Below are positions 42,954-50,597 of a DNA stretch of 64,000 nucleotides, piece after piece. Source of the stretch: an uncultured Acidobacteriota bacterium. Lineage in GTDB: Bacteria > Acidobacteriota > Terriglobia > Bryobacterales > Bryobacteraceae. The position numbers were made by a program, and so were the translations under genes. Under the pieces are notes generated by a model. It did not search any database. It saw only the letters and a list, made by a program, of their open reading frames with translations, and was not told the DNA's origin. Position 1 is the first letter of the stretch. Each line of letters starts with the position of its first letter. Where the stretch lies: NCBI GenBank assembly GCA_902826605.1, contig CADEFM010000002.1:62001-126000 (forward strand), given 5' to 3'.

Positions 42954-43600
42954 CGATGCTGGAAGAAACGGTCCTGCTGGCCGTGGACGAAAATACGGGC
43001 AGGCTCCGGTCGACAACCCGCTTCGGGACAGCTTACGCGCTGGGTGGTGCGCTTTTCTTCGATCTCGCGTTGGCGAAGAAGATCGATACCGGCACTTGGT
43101 CCATCGAAGTAGTGGATACCGCTGCGAATACCGGCAACCCCGCGATGGATCATTTTCTCGGCGAAATCTCCAAGCGGACGGATATCAACTCCGTGCGCGG
43201 GTGGATTGAAGAGGCCTTCGGATATAAGGAGTATCTGGAGGAAGAAGCTTTGCGATCACTCACCGCCCGCGGCATTTTACGGCATGCGAAGACAAAACGG
43301 CTGTGGGTGATCGACGTGGAGCGGTTTCCTCTGGTGGACAGTAAAAAGCAGCTGCACGTGAAATTGCGTCTGGCAGAAGCGATCCTTAGCGACACGATTC
43401 CCGCCACACGCGACATCATGCTGGTGAGCCTGGCCGACGCATGTGGCTTGCTGGGCTATATCTTGAGCGCCGCGGAAATCGCAAGCCGCCGCGGCCGCAT
43501 CCAGATGCTGCGGCAGTTGGAGACGATCAGCCGAGAGGTGACCGAGGCTATCGCAGATCTGGACCAGCATATTAAGACGGCGATGAATAACGCGGTATAA
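42947..43600 (+). CDS. GOLPH3/Vps74-like (GPP34) protein
   Basis: A 217-residue GPP34 domain, the bacterial form of the Golgi phosphoprotein 3 fold. It begins MLTMLEETVLLAVDENTGRL with the usual YALGGALFFDLALAKKID; LRSLTARGILRHAKTKRLW and the helical C-terminus (ILSDTIPATRDIMLVSLADA) also fit. In eukaryotes the domain binds PI4P and glycosyltransferase tails. Bacterial members have no settled role, although several are linked to membranes or stress. Its ATG lies inside the end of the STAS gene. Confidence 0.85.
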   Translation: MLTMLEETVLLAVDENTGRLRSTTRFGTAYALGGALFFDLALAKKIDTGTWSIEVVDTAANTGNPAMDHFLGEISKRTDINSVRGWIEEAFGYKEYLEEEALRSLTARGILRHAKTKRLWVIDVERFPLVDSKKQLHVKLRLAEAILSDTIPATRDIMLVSLADACGLLGYILSAAEIASRRGRIQMLRQLETISREVTEAIADLDQHIKTAMNNAV

Positions 43601-43902
43601 GCGGCTTCGTCAAAGAACTACCGGACGTGCTATTGCTGGCGACGCGGGAAGAACTCTCCATAATGGCCTGGTGGCCCGGGGCCACACCAACGCAGAAGCA
43701 CTCTATATCACACGCGGCGTAGCCCGGAAATGGACCAATGCGAAGCGCCAAACCGGCACACTTCGATTCCGAATTATTCTGGAGAAATGCCCAAACCTCG
43801 GGTCTAGCATTCATGTGCTCATTATTAAAATGAGTAACTTACCGAAGCCAAGTGGTTCGCCTCCGCACGTCCGAAGCATGGGAGGCTTCTGCTATTCTGG
43901 AG
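43601..43902. other. Gene-free interval between GPP34 and S41 genes
   Basis: No credible coding frame or strong hairpin is seen. One plus-strand frame crosses it into the S41 gene, but its upstream part is compositionally unlike a protein. At 43903-43932 a ten-codon frame (ATG GAA AAG ... TGA) with GGAG just before it overlaps the S41 start as ATGA, and may act as a coupling minicistron. Confidence 0.4.
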
Positions 43903-43928
43903 ATGGAAAAGAAAGGCCACCGTCCCCT

Positions 43929-45125
43929 ATGACACGCCGCTTTCAATTCACCGTGGTTGCACTCTCCAGCGTCATCGTCGCTCTTTTGGTCTTCGGCGCG
44001 GTGGGCAAGAGTGCCTCGCCGGACGCGCCCTACACTAATCTTGGCGTCTATAGCGAAGTGCTGTCCCGCATCAAAGCCGATTATGTGGAAGAGCCCGACA
44101 TGAAGGCAGTGACGGTGGGCGCCATCAACGGAATGCTGGAGTCCATCGACCCCTTCGCCAGCTACCTGAATGCGGACCAGTACAAGCAATATCAGAAGAC
44201 GAAAGATACCAAGAAGGGTGAAGTTGGGTTGATGCTTGCGAAACGCTTCGGCTATATGGTGGTCGAAGCCGTGGTGCAGAATGGTCCGGCGGCGAAAGCA
44301 GGATTTTCCACGGGCGACGTCGTGGAATCCATTAGCGATGTTTCCACGCGCGATATGCCGCTGGCGTTTGCCGAACTATTGCTGCAGGGCGATCCGGGGA
44401 CTGCCGCGGAATTCAGTGTGATTCGCGTACGGAGAAGCGAGCCGAGCAAGATTTCCGTGGTGCGGGCCGTTATAACCCAGCCCACCGTCACTTCTCGTAT
44501 GCAGGGGCAGGCTGGCATCATCACGTTGCCATCGCTCCAGACCAGCCGGTCCAAAGACGTGGCGGCGCAGATCGCGCTGCTCGAAAAGCAGGGCGCTCGG
44601 AAGCTGATCTTGGATTTGAGATTCGCAGCCGCGGGCCCGCAAGAAGAGGGCATTGCGCTGGCCAATCTTTTTATGGACAGCGGATTGATCGCATACACGC
44701 AAGGACAAAAAGCCAGCCGTCAGGATTTCCAAGCCCAGCCGTCCAAAGCCGTCACGAAGTTGCCGCTGGCGGTGATCGTGAATCGCTCCACCGCGGGCGC
44801 CGCGGAAATCGCCGCGGCGGCGTTGCTGCAATCGAAGCGTGCGCAGGTGGTGGGCGAGCGAACTTTTGGCGACGCTTCCGTCCGCAAGACCGTAACACTG
44901 AGTGATGGGAGCGCGGTGATTCTCTCCGTCGCGAAATATTACCCGGCGGAAGGGAAAGCGATTCAGGATACTGGCGTGACGCCCAGCATTCTGCAAGCGG
45001 AATTGGCCGTTGAGCCTGATTCCGCGAACGACGACAATTTGCCGGACGCGGCGCCAGACGAGCCTGCCAAGAAGCCCGCCGTCGATGAACAATTGAACAA
45101 GGCTCTGCAGGCGCTGCCGCAGTAG
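43929..45125 (+). CDS. S41-family (CtpA-like) protein, catalytic residues missing
   Basis: A 398-residue exported protein: membrane/signal segment (FTVVALSSVIVALLVFGAVG), an N-terminal helical part with SRIKADYVEEPDM, a PDZ domain (about 95-180: GPAAKAGFSTGDVVESISD) and an S41 core. In active relatives the Ser sits in SAS(A/S)(A/S)EI; here the text is STAGAAEIAAAAL with Gly290 in that place. The Lys of FGKG is Asp315 (ERTFGDASVRK). The fold seems intact, so it is probably a non-catalytic scaffold rather than a decayed gene. ATG 43929 starts the signal segment. Confidence 0.85.
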   Translation: MTRRFQFTVVALSSVIVALLVFGAVGKSASPDAPYTNLGVYSEVLSRIKADYVEEPDMKAVTVGAINGMLESIDPFASYLNADQYKQYQKTKDTKKGEVGLMLAKRFGYMVVEAVVQNGPAAKAGFSTGDVVESISDVSTRDMPLAFAELLLQGDPGTAAEFSVIRVRRSEPSKISVVRAVITQPTVTSRMQGQAGIITLPSLQTSRSKDVAAQIALLEKQGARKLILDLRFAAAGPQEEGIALANLFMDSGLIAYTQGQKASRQDFQAQPSKAVTKLPLAVIVNRSTAGAAEIAAAALLQSKRAQVVGERTFGDASVRKTVTLSDGSAVILSVAKYYPAEGKAIQDTGVTPSILQAELAVEPDSANDDNLPDAAPDEPAKKPAVDEQLNKALQALPQ

Positions 45126-45152
45126 CGGCGCTAGATTCGACACTCATTCAAT

Positions 45153-45506
45153 ATGCCGCTGTACGAATACAAATGCTTGAAGTGTGACAGTACCTTCGAG
45201 GTGATCCAGAAGTTCTCCGATGAGCCGCTGACGATCCACGCAGACTGCGGGGGAACGGTGCAGAAGCAGATGTCAGCGCCTTCATTTCAGTTGAAGGGCA
45301 CTGGCTGGTACGCCACGGATTACAAGAAGACTTCTTCTGGCAAGAGCGATTCCGGCAGCGACACCAAGAGCGAAGAGAAAAAGGACACTAAGAGCGACTC
45401 CAAAGCGGACAGCGGAGATAAGCCTTCCAGCGCTCCTGATTCCAAGACTGATACCAAAGTCGAAACAAAACCCGCGAAAAACGAGGCTCCCGCTCAGAAA
45501 GAGTAG
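45153..45506 (+). CDS. FmdB-family zinc-ribbon protein
   Basis: A 117-residue protein. MPLYEYKCLKCDSTFEVIQK is the FmdB/CxxC_CxxC_SSSS opening with Cys8 and Cys11. The second pair, normally CPxCGG, reads HADCGG, so only three Cys remain; a nearby His may serve as the fourth ligand. Residues about 60-117 are a Lys/Ser/Asp-rich disordered tail. Function is unknown; relatives are called regulatory on thin evidence. It lies 27 bases after the S41 gene and may share its transcript. Confidence 0.85.
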   Translation: MPLYEYKCLKCDSTFEVIQKFSDEPLTIHADCGGTVQKQMSAPSFQLKGTGWYATDYKKTSSGKSDSGSDTKSEEKKDTKSDSKADSGDKPSSAPDSKTDTKVETKPAKNEAPAQKE

Positions 45507-45563
45507 CTTCTGGACTGGTCAGCGGCGTCGTACCGTTGTGTAGCGATCAGCCCGAAAGCATTG

Positions 45564-46979
45564 TCAGCCTTCAGCTTTGGTGCGAAGGTCAACGACTACC
45601 TTAGCCGCGATCGCAACTGCGGCAATGCTGGTAATCAACCCCAAGGCAAGAACTCCATCGCCGATCTCCCGCCGCATCTGATCGAACCCAGATCGATACC
45701 AGCGGCTGAGGTTTGTGATGCTGGCGGGCCCATCCATCAGGCCGGAGTACAGGGGGACCAGCCTGAACCAGAACGTTGCGACAAACCAGTAGGCCCAGAT
45801 CGCGACAATCAGAGACAGAATCCATCGCGAGGCCTGTCCCGAGAAGATCACAACAACGATCAGCAGCCATAGAGGCGTGGCGTACCACGGGCTCGCGGCC
45901 GTGCTCACTCCTTTTGTGGCGGCAAATGTCTGGACGGCTGCGTAGGCCAGTGCCATCACATAGCTGCCACCGAAAGCCAGCAACCAATTTCGCCGTGTCT
46001 TGTCCTGGCGAATGGAATACCACGCTGCTGTCAACAGAATTCCGATAACGACGTTGACCTGCCACACCGACCATTGGTTGAGGCTGTTGTTGGCCATCCA
46101 GAGGGCCCCGCGATAAGTCTCACCAAGCGAGGCCTTCCACGGAAGGCCGATGGCCGCTTGAAAAAGCTCGGCTGCATTGATCGGCTTGAGCTGCTCTTGC
46201 ATACCGGAAACATTTCCGTAGAGCGCCAGATTGCGGGCATACCAAAGCGCCGGCAGAACGCTACCCAGAAGTAAGAGTCGCCATCGTTGCCGCAGCCGCC
46301 ACGTCACGACCGGGACAAAGGCGAGGAAATAGGCTTTGACCAACAAGCCCGCCACCAAAAGTCCTATTGCAAGGCGACTGCGCCGTTCGGCCTCGAAGAA
46401 GAGCCACACTAGGATGGGAATGGCCAGGGCTTCGTTTGCAATGCGGCCGCAACATGCCAGAAACATCTCAGTGGTCACAATCACAAAGAAGATCGCGGAA
46501 CGGTGCACTGAGAAGTCTGAAATCCGCCAGAACAGAAGCATGGCCACGGCGAGAAGGCAGAAGCGCAGGATTCGAACGCGCCATGCAATCGGCACACCGG
46601 TCTGCGCAAGGACAGCCTCAGCCGGGGCAAGCAGAATATATATCAAGGGGGCCTGGTGAGCCTCATAGTTCAGCGGCGTGCCCGGCTGCGCAACCGTCGA
46701 GGCGCGCATTCCTCCGCGAGCTTCACCGAAGGTCGTGAGCATTGGATAGTTTACCTTCACGGCGGGGCTGACGGGCGTCCTTAGCAACGAACTCCACACT
46801 TCCGGAGTCAGGCGTGTATGCCCCAGCGTTGGCAAGGCTAATTCAGTCCTAAGGGCCTGAATGTAGCCATAGTGAAGAGGTTCGTCAAATCCATCCCAGA
46901 TCGGAACGAGTGCAACCCAGCACAACGCTGCCGCAGCGCTGAACGCGGCCAGCAAGTATTGGATGGAAGGATGGCGCAA
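45564..46979 (-). CDS. Polytopic membrane protein (GT-C-like, tentative)
   Basis: A 471-residue protein with about eleven membrane helices. The first outer loop has IWDGFDEPLHYGYIQALRTE, where an Asp-Glu pair and His follow the first helix, a layout seen in DUF2142 and GT-C glycosyltransferases. Later loops include ALYGNVSGMQEQLKPINAAE and TKGVSTAASPWYATP. The sugar or lipid handled is unknown. It ends 58 bases from the convergent FmdB gene and stands alone on its strand. Confidence 0.7.
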   Translation of the reverse strand: MRHPSIQYLLAAFSAAAALCWVALVPIWDGFDEPLHYGYIQALRTELALPTLGHTRLTPEVWSSLLRTPVSPAVKVNYPMLTTFGEARGGMRASTVAQPGTPLNYEAHQAPLIYILLAPAEAVLAQTGVPIAWRVRILRFCLLAVAMLLFWRISDFSVHRSAIFFVIVTTEMFLACCGRIANEALAIPILVWLFFEAERRSRLAIGLLVAGLLVKAYFLAFVPVVTWRLRQRWRLLLLGSVLPALWYARNLALYGNVSGMQEQLKPINAAELFQAAIGLPWKASLGETYRGALWMANNSLNQWSVWQVNVVIGILLTAAWYSIRQDKTRRNWLLAFGGSYVMALAYAAVQTFAATKGVSTAASPWYATPLWLLIVVVIFSGQASRWILSLIVAIWAYWFVATFWFRLVPLYSGLMDGPASITNLSRWYRSGFDQMRREIGDGVLALGLITSIAAVAIAAKVVVDLRTKAEG

Positions 46980-47164
46980 CTACCTCCAGTATGGCCCGAA
47001 CTACGCTCAAATACGAAAGGCCGATCAGTCGCGCGCGTAGAGAAGACTGGGTAAGCCCTTGACTGAAACGCCAGAGGGTTCATAGTTCACGGTACTGAAG
47101 ATTCCCGCCTGACCTGACCGAGGTTGTGTACCCTGTCTGACAGAGAGTACTCAACCACGGATCG

Positions 47165-49588
47165 TCAGAACACCCGCTCTTGCCGTTTCAGTGTTCCGAA
47201 GCTGCCGATGTTCGACACGGCGAAAGCGACGCGAAACTGATTTTCGTTGCGCGTTCCGAGTTCGAAGCGCCGCCACTGAACGCTGAATCCGCAGCAATCG
47301 GTGTTATAGGTCACTTGGAACTGGGCATATTGCAAAAAGGCGAGGCGGTAATCGTAATATCCGCTGAATCCGTAATTCCACCCGCGGTGACCATCTGCGC
47401 CATAGCCGATCAGCCCCCTTATTTGATTGGCGAATGGGGCCAGTATGGGATCGGTTCGCAACGATGTGTGTCCTAGTGAAACAAATACCTGCTGGAAGCG
47501 GGCGTCGGCGCTAAGACTACTGTTGGCCCAGGCGTGGCGGACGGGGTCGTAATCGGCGCGCCACTCCAAGCCAACGCGCGATTGCACGCGCAGCACACTG
47601 ATGATGGGCGACGAATTGCGCACGCCGTTCAGGAACGAATAACCGGTGATGTCCAAACTGCTTTGCAAAACGTTGCGCACTCCGGGAACAAGGGCCCCCC
47701 CAAAGGTCGGATCGAAATAGCGCGCGTAAGCCAGGCTCCATGTGGCGAAATCCCGTACGGTTCCGGCGCTGTCCTTAGAAAAGAGCCGGTTCACCACCGA
47801 AAACTCCACTTGATTCGTGTTGCTCAGCACGTCCATTTCGTCAAAGCGGATGATCTGGTCAAAATTTCCGATTCCCGCCACGTTCTTATAGGTGACGCGC
47901 GGTTCCAGCACATGCTTTACCTTTTGGCCTAAACCGAGATGGGTGAATGTGGCGGGTGTATCGAACGTTCGCTGCAAAGCGGGGAGGGAAAGATCGACGG
48001 AAAATTCGCGCGAACTTCGCAGCACGTTTTGGCCTGCAAATACGCCGTAAGCGCCCACGCTCGATCCATATGCCGTCTCGCGCAGCCTGAAGCTGGGTGA
48101 AATATTGATGCCATTCCAATGCCACGCCGTCGTTACACGGGGGGCGAAGTCCATGCGTGTGACAAACTGACGTGTTTGAAATGAGGGCTGGGAGCGCCGT
48201 AGCAGGCCGGCGCTTGAATCTAAGGAGAACCACAATGGAAGGCCTCTCAGGATGCCGGCGGGGATACGAATCTCATGTTCCCGTTCTGTAAACCGAACCT
48301 CGGGGAGCTTGCGAATATTGATATCGTCACCCGGGCTTTCGCTCTGGAAATTGATGTCCTTTTGAGCGACCAAATAGAAACCATAGTCGGACCAGTGCTT
48401 GGTGAGATAGCCCACGGAGTGGGTTTGCGAAAACACCGCTTCATTGAAAGACTCCGTGTAAAAGCGCCGGAAAGTAAGGGACGTAAGATGGTTTAACTCG
48501 CCGCGCGCTTCCCATCCTTTTCCCAGAGACGTCTTGGCGCGCACCACCAGCAATGCGCCGCTCGGCGAAGGAGTGATGTCCCGCTGGTCCTTGATTCCGT
48601 CGAATAAAATGCCGATCTCGGTAGCGGCGTTCGGACGCGCCCTCATATCGACGTGGTGGGACAGGCCCGCGATAGTAAAGTAGCGCCCTCGATAGGCGAC
48701 GTCAAAACTGCGGCTGGGCGCCCAATAATATCCGAATCCGAGAACCTTGCCGCGAGTGGAAGAATTGCCGATGTTGGGAAGCAAGAAGCCGCTGCGGCGC
48801 GGTTCCTTGCGGAGTGATTTATAGAAAAACGGAGCGTAGAAGATAGGAACGCGCCGCACAAAGAACCAGGAATTACGGGCAATCGCTCGCTCGCCCGGTA
48901 TCACGTCCACCACCGGATAGCGCAGACGCCACCATGGACGAGGAATCAAGCAGTCGGTCAGAAAGCCGTCATGTAATATATAGCGATCCTTTAAGCGTTC
49001 GGCCCATTTACTTTGGAAATAAAAGGGATTCTGCGTCGTTAAAAGACCCGGTCTCACATTGATACGGGTGTTAGCGGACCCGCTGACTTCATAGAACTTT
49101 CCGGTCTCTTTGTCCACATTGTACTCCGCGCGATCGCAATCCAATTTTTCTCCGCGCACGAAGTGTTCAAAGTGAACGTGCCCCCGCGCCTCAGCGTCGC
49201 CGGTGTCTGAGTTGTAGTCGATCTCATCGGCGAGCAACAGCATGTCCGACGTTTCCACGCGGACGCTTCCGCGCAAACGGCGAAGCGCGCCCTCCACTTC
49301 CTGAGTCACGGATCGAATCAATACGTGCGCTGCATCGGGCGCCCCCGGCCGCGCAGGACGCACGATTTGATCCGTCACGGGAATGGGTGGCGGAAGCGCG
49401 GGCCCTGGGAGAATTGGCCGGTACACTTGCGCGGAAAGCGTGCCGACGAAACCGCTAACTAGTAACAGAATCAAAGAAAAGTCGTGACAAAGATAGCGAA
49501 GTATGTTACCTAGGATTAGAGGGTTCGCGCGCGGCGGAAAAGCAGGTGGCAACGTAGGTCTCAACCGAGAACCGTAACAGAGCGCCAT
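47165..49588 (-). CDS. lptD: LPS-assembly protein LptD
   Basis: An 807-residue outer-membrane protein. A hydrophobic leader (FSLILLLVSGFVGTLSAQ) and Pro-rich region precede an OstA/LptA-like domain (about 90-200: LRGSVRVETSDMLLLADEID, YNSDTGDAEARGHVHFEHF). A long beta-barrel follows, with VPIFYAPFFYKSLRKEPRR, SGFLLPNIGNSSTRGK and GFGYYWAPSRSFD typical of LptD. It inserts lipopolysaccharide into the outer leaflet with LptE. The conserved Cys pairs of E. coli LptD are not evident. ATG 49588 is a reasonable start, but the leader begins well inside it and the frame extends to 49666. Confidence 0.88.
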   Translation of the reverse strand: MALCYGSRLRPTLPPAFPPRANPLILGNILRYLCHDFSLILLLVSGFVGTLSAQVYRPILPGPALPPPIPVTDQIVRPARPGAPDAAHVLIRSVTQEVEGALRRLRGSVRVETSDMLLLADEIDYNSDTGDAEARGHVHFEHFVRGEKLDCDRAEYNVDKETGKFYEVSGSANTRINVRPGLLTTQNPFYFQSKWAERLKDRYILHDGFLTDCLIPRPWWRLRYPVVDVIPGERAIARNSWFFVRRVPIFYAPFFYKSLRKEPRRSGFLLPNIGNSSTRGKVLGFGYYWAPSRSFDVAYRGRYFTIAGLSHHVDMRARPNAATEIGILFDGIKDQRDITPSPSGALLVVRAKTSLGKGWEARGELNHLTSLTFRRFYTESFNEAVFSQTHSVGYLTKHWSDYGFYLVAQKDINFQSESPGDDINIRKLPEVRFTEREHEIRIPAGILRGLPLWFSLDSSAGLLRRSQPSFQTRQFVTRMDFAPRVTTAWHWNGINISPSFRLRETAYGSSVGAYGVFAGQNVLRSSREFSVDLSLPALQRTFDTPATFTHLGLGQKVKHVLEPRVTYKNVAGIGNFDQIIRFDEMDVLSNTNQVEFSVVNRLFSKDSAGTVRDFATWSLAYARYFDPTFGGALVPGVRNVLQSSLDITGYSFLNGVRNSSPIISVLRVQSRVGLEWRADYDPVRHAWANSSLSADARFQQVFVSLGHTSLRTDPILAPFANQIRGLIGYGADGHRGWNYGFSGYYDYRLAFLQYAQFQVTYNTDCCGFSVQWRRFELGTRNENQFRVAFAVSNIGSFGTLKRQERVF

Positions 49589-49655
49589 TGTATCCGTCAA
49601 GAGTTCGCGGCACATGAGAGGATAACTGGCTCGCGTATCAGCCGACTTCGAATTG

Positions 49656-50597
49656 ATGGAGTGCATTCATTGCAGAGCATCGAATGAGGACGACGAGCAG
49701 CGCTGTGTGCGCTGCAAACGCCGCTTGCGTCCCGCTTCCGAGCGGGCCTCGACTGACGGGTCTTCGACATATGGTCAGCCATATCCATTAACGGGGTCCG
49801 CTGCGCCAGCGTTTGAATCCTTTCCGGGAGGGCGCACGGAGCCGCGGCCTGAGCCGCCCGCTCCCAGGCTGCATCAATCATCGCTTTTTAGAAACTCCGC
49901 GTTGCGAGACGTTTCGTTCAACGATAGGAACGTAGACGCAGACGCACCGCAAGACGTTGCAGGTTCCACCAGCATCCCGCCCCAAGCGCCGGTGAATCCG
50001 AAGGTCATTCCCATTCCCATGCTGACTCCTTCGCGTCCCCCGCACCGCAGAGCGCCGGGGACGAATGGCAGGACTGGACGCCGGATCGATATTTCCCAGC
50101 AAACGCTGAATTTCACGGATGCAGGTAGCGCCGAAAGATTTGACGTCAAAGTGGAAGCCGTCATTTATTGCGATGCCCCGGTGGCCACGCCAGCACATCG
50201 TTTGATGGCCACGTCGGTGGACGCTGCCTGGATTGTTCTCGGGATGTGCGGCTTCGCGCTCATGTATTTCGGAGCGCTCGCCTATTGGAAAATTCCCGCG
50301 CCGGTGTTGCAAAAACAGAATTTGATGATGCTCGGAGCGGCATTTGCCATCATCGCGGTGTTTTACAAGTTGCTGTGGGCGAATGCCAATGGCGACTCCA
50401 CAGGGATGCGCTTCGCGCGGTTGCGGCTGGTGAACTTCGATGGACGCATTCCTAACCGCAAACAGCGCCTGATCCGTCAGGTGGCCAGCGTGGTCAGTGT
50501 AATGGCGCTGGGTTGCGGCTTGCTGTGGGCGCTGGTGGATGAAGAGAATCTCACCTGGCACGACCATATTTCGAAAACATTTCCTACGCCGGGTTAG
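49656..50597 (+). CDS. RDD-family membrane protein with N-terminal zinc ribbon
   Basis: A 313-residue protein. Cys3, Cys6, Cys17 and Cys20 form a zinc ribbon at the very start (MECIHCRASNEDDEQRCVRC). A Pro-rich linker covers about 25-165, then an RDD domain: TPAHRLMATSVDAAWIVLGM, helices with MLGAAFAIIAVFYKLLW, GMRFARLRLVNFDGR and RQVASVVSVMALGCGLL. RDD proteins are of mixed or unknown role, some in ion transport. ATG 49656 begins the ribbon. It is divergent from lptD and its end overlaps the next gene by four bases. Confidence 0.88.
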   Translation: MECIHCRASNEDDEQRCVRCKRRLRPASERASTDGSSTYGQPYPLTGSAAPAFESFPGGRTEPRPEPPAPRLHQSSLFRNSALRDVSFNDRNVDADAPQDVAGSTSIPPQAPVNPKVIPIPMLTPSRPPHRRAPGTNGRTGRRIDISQQTLNFTDAGSAERFDVKVEAVIYCDAPVATPAHRLMATSVDAAWIVLGMCGFALMYFGALAYWKIPAPVLQKQNLMMLGAAFAIIAVFYKLLWANANGDSTGMRFARLRLVNFDGRIPNRKQRLIRQVASVVSVMALGCGLLWALVDEENLTWHDHISKTFPTPG

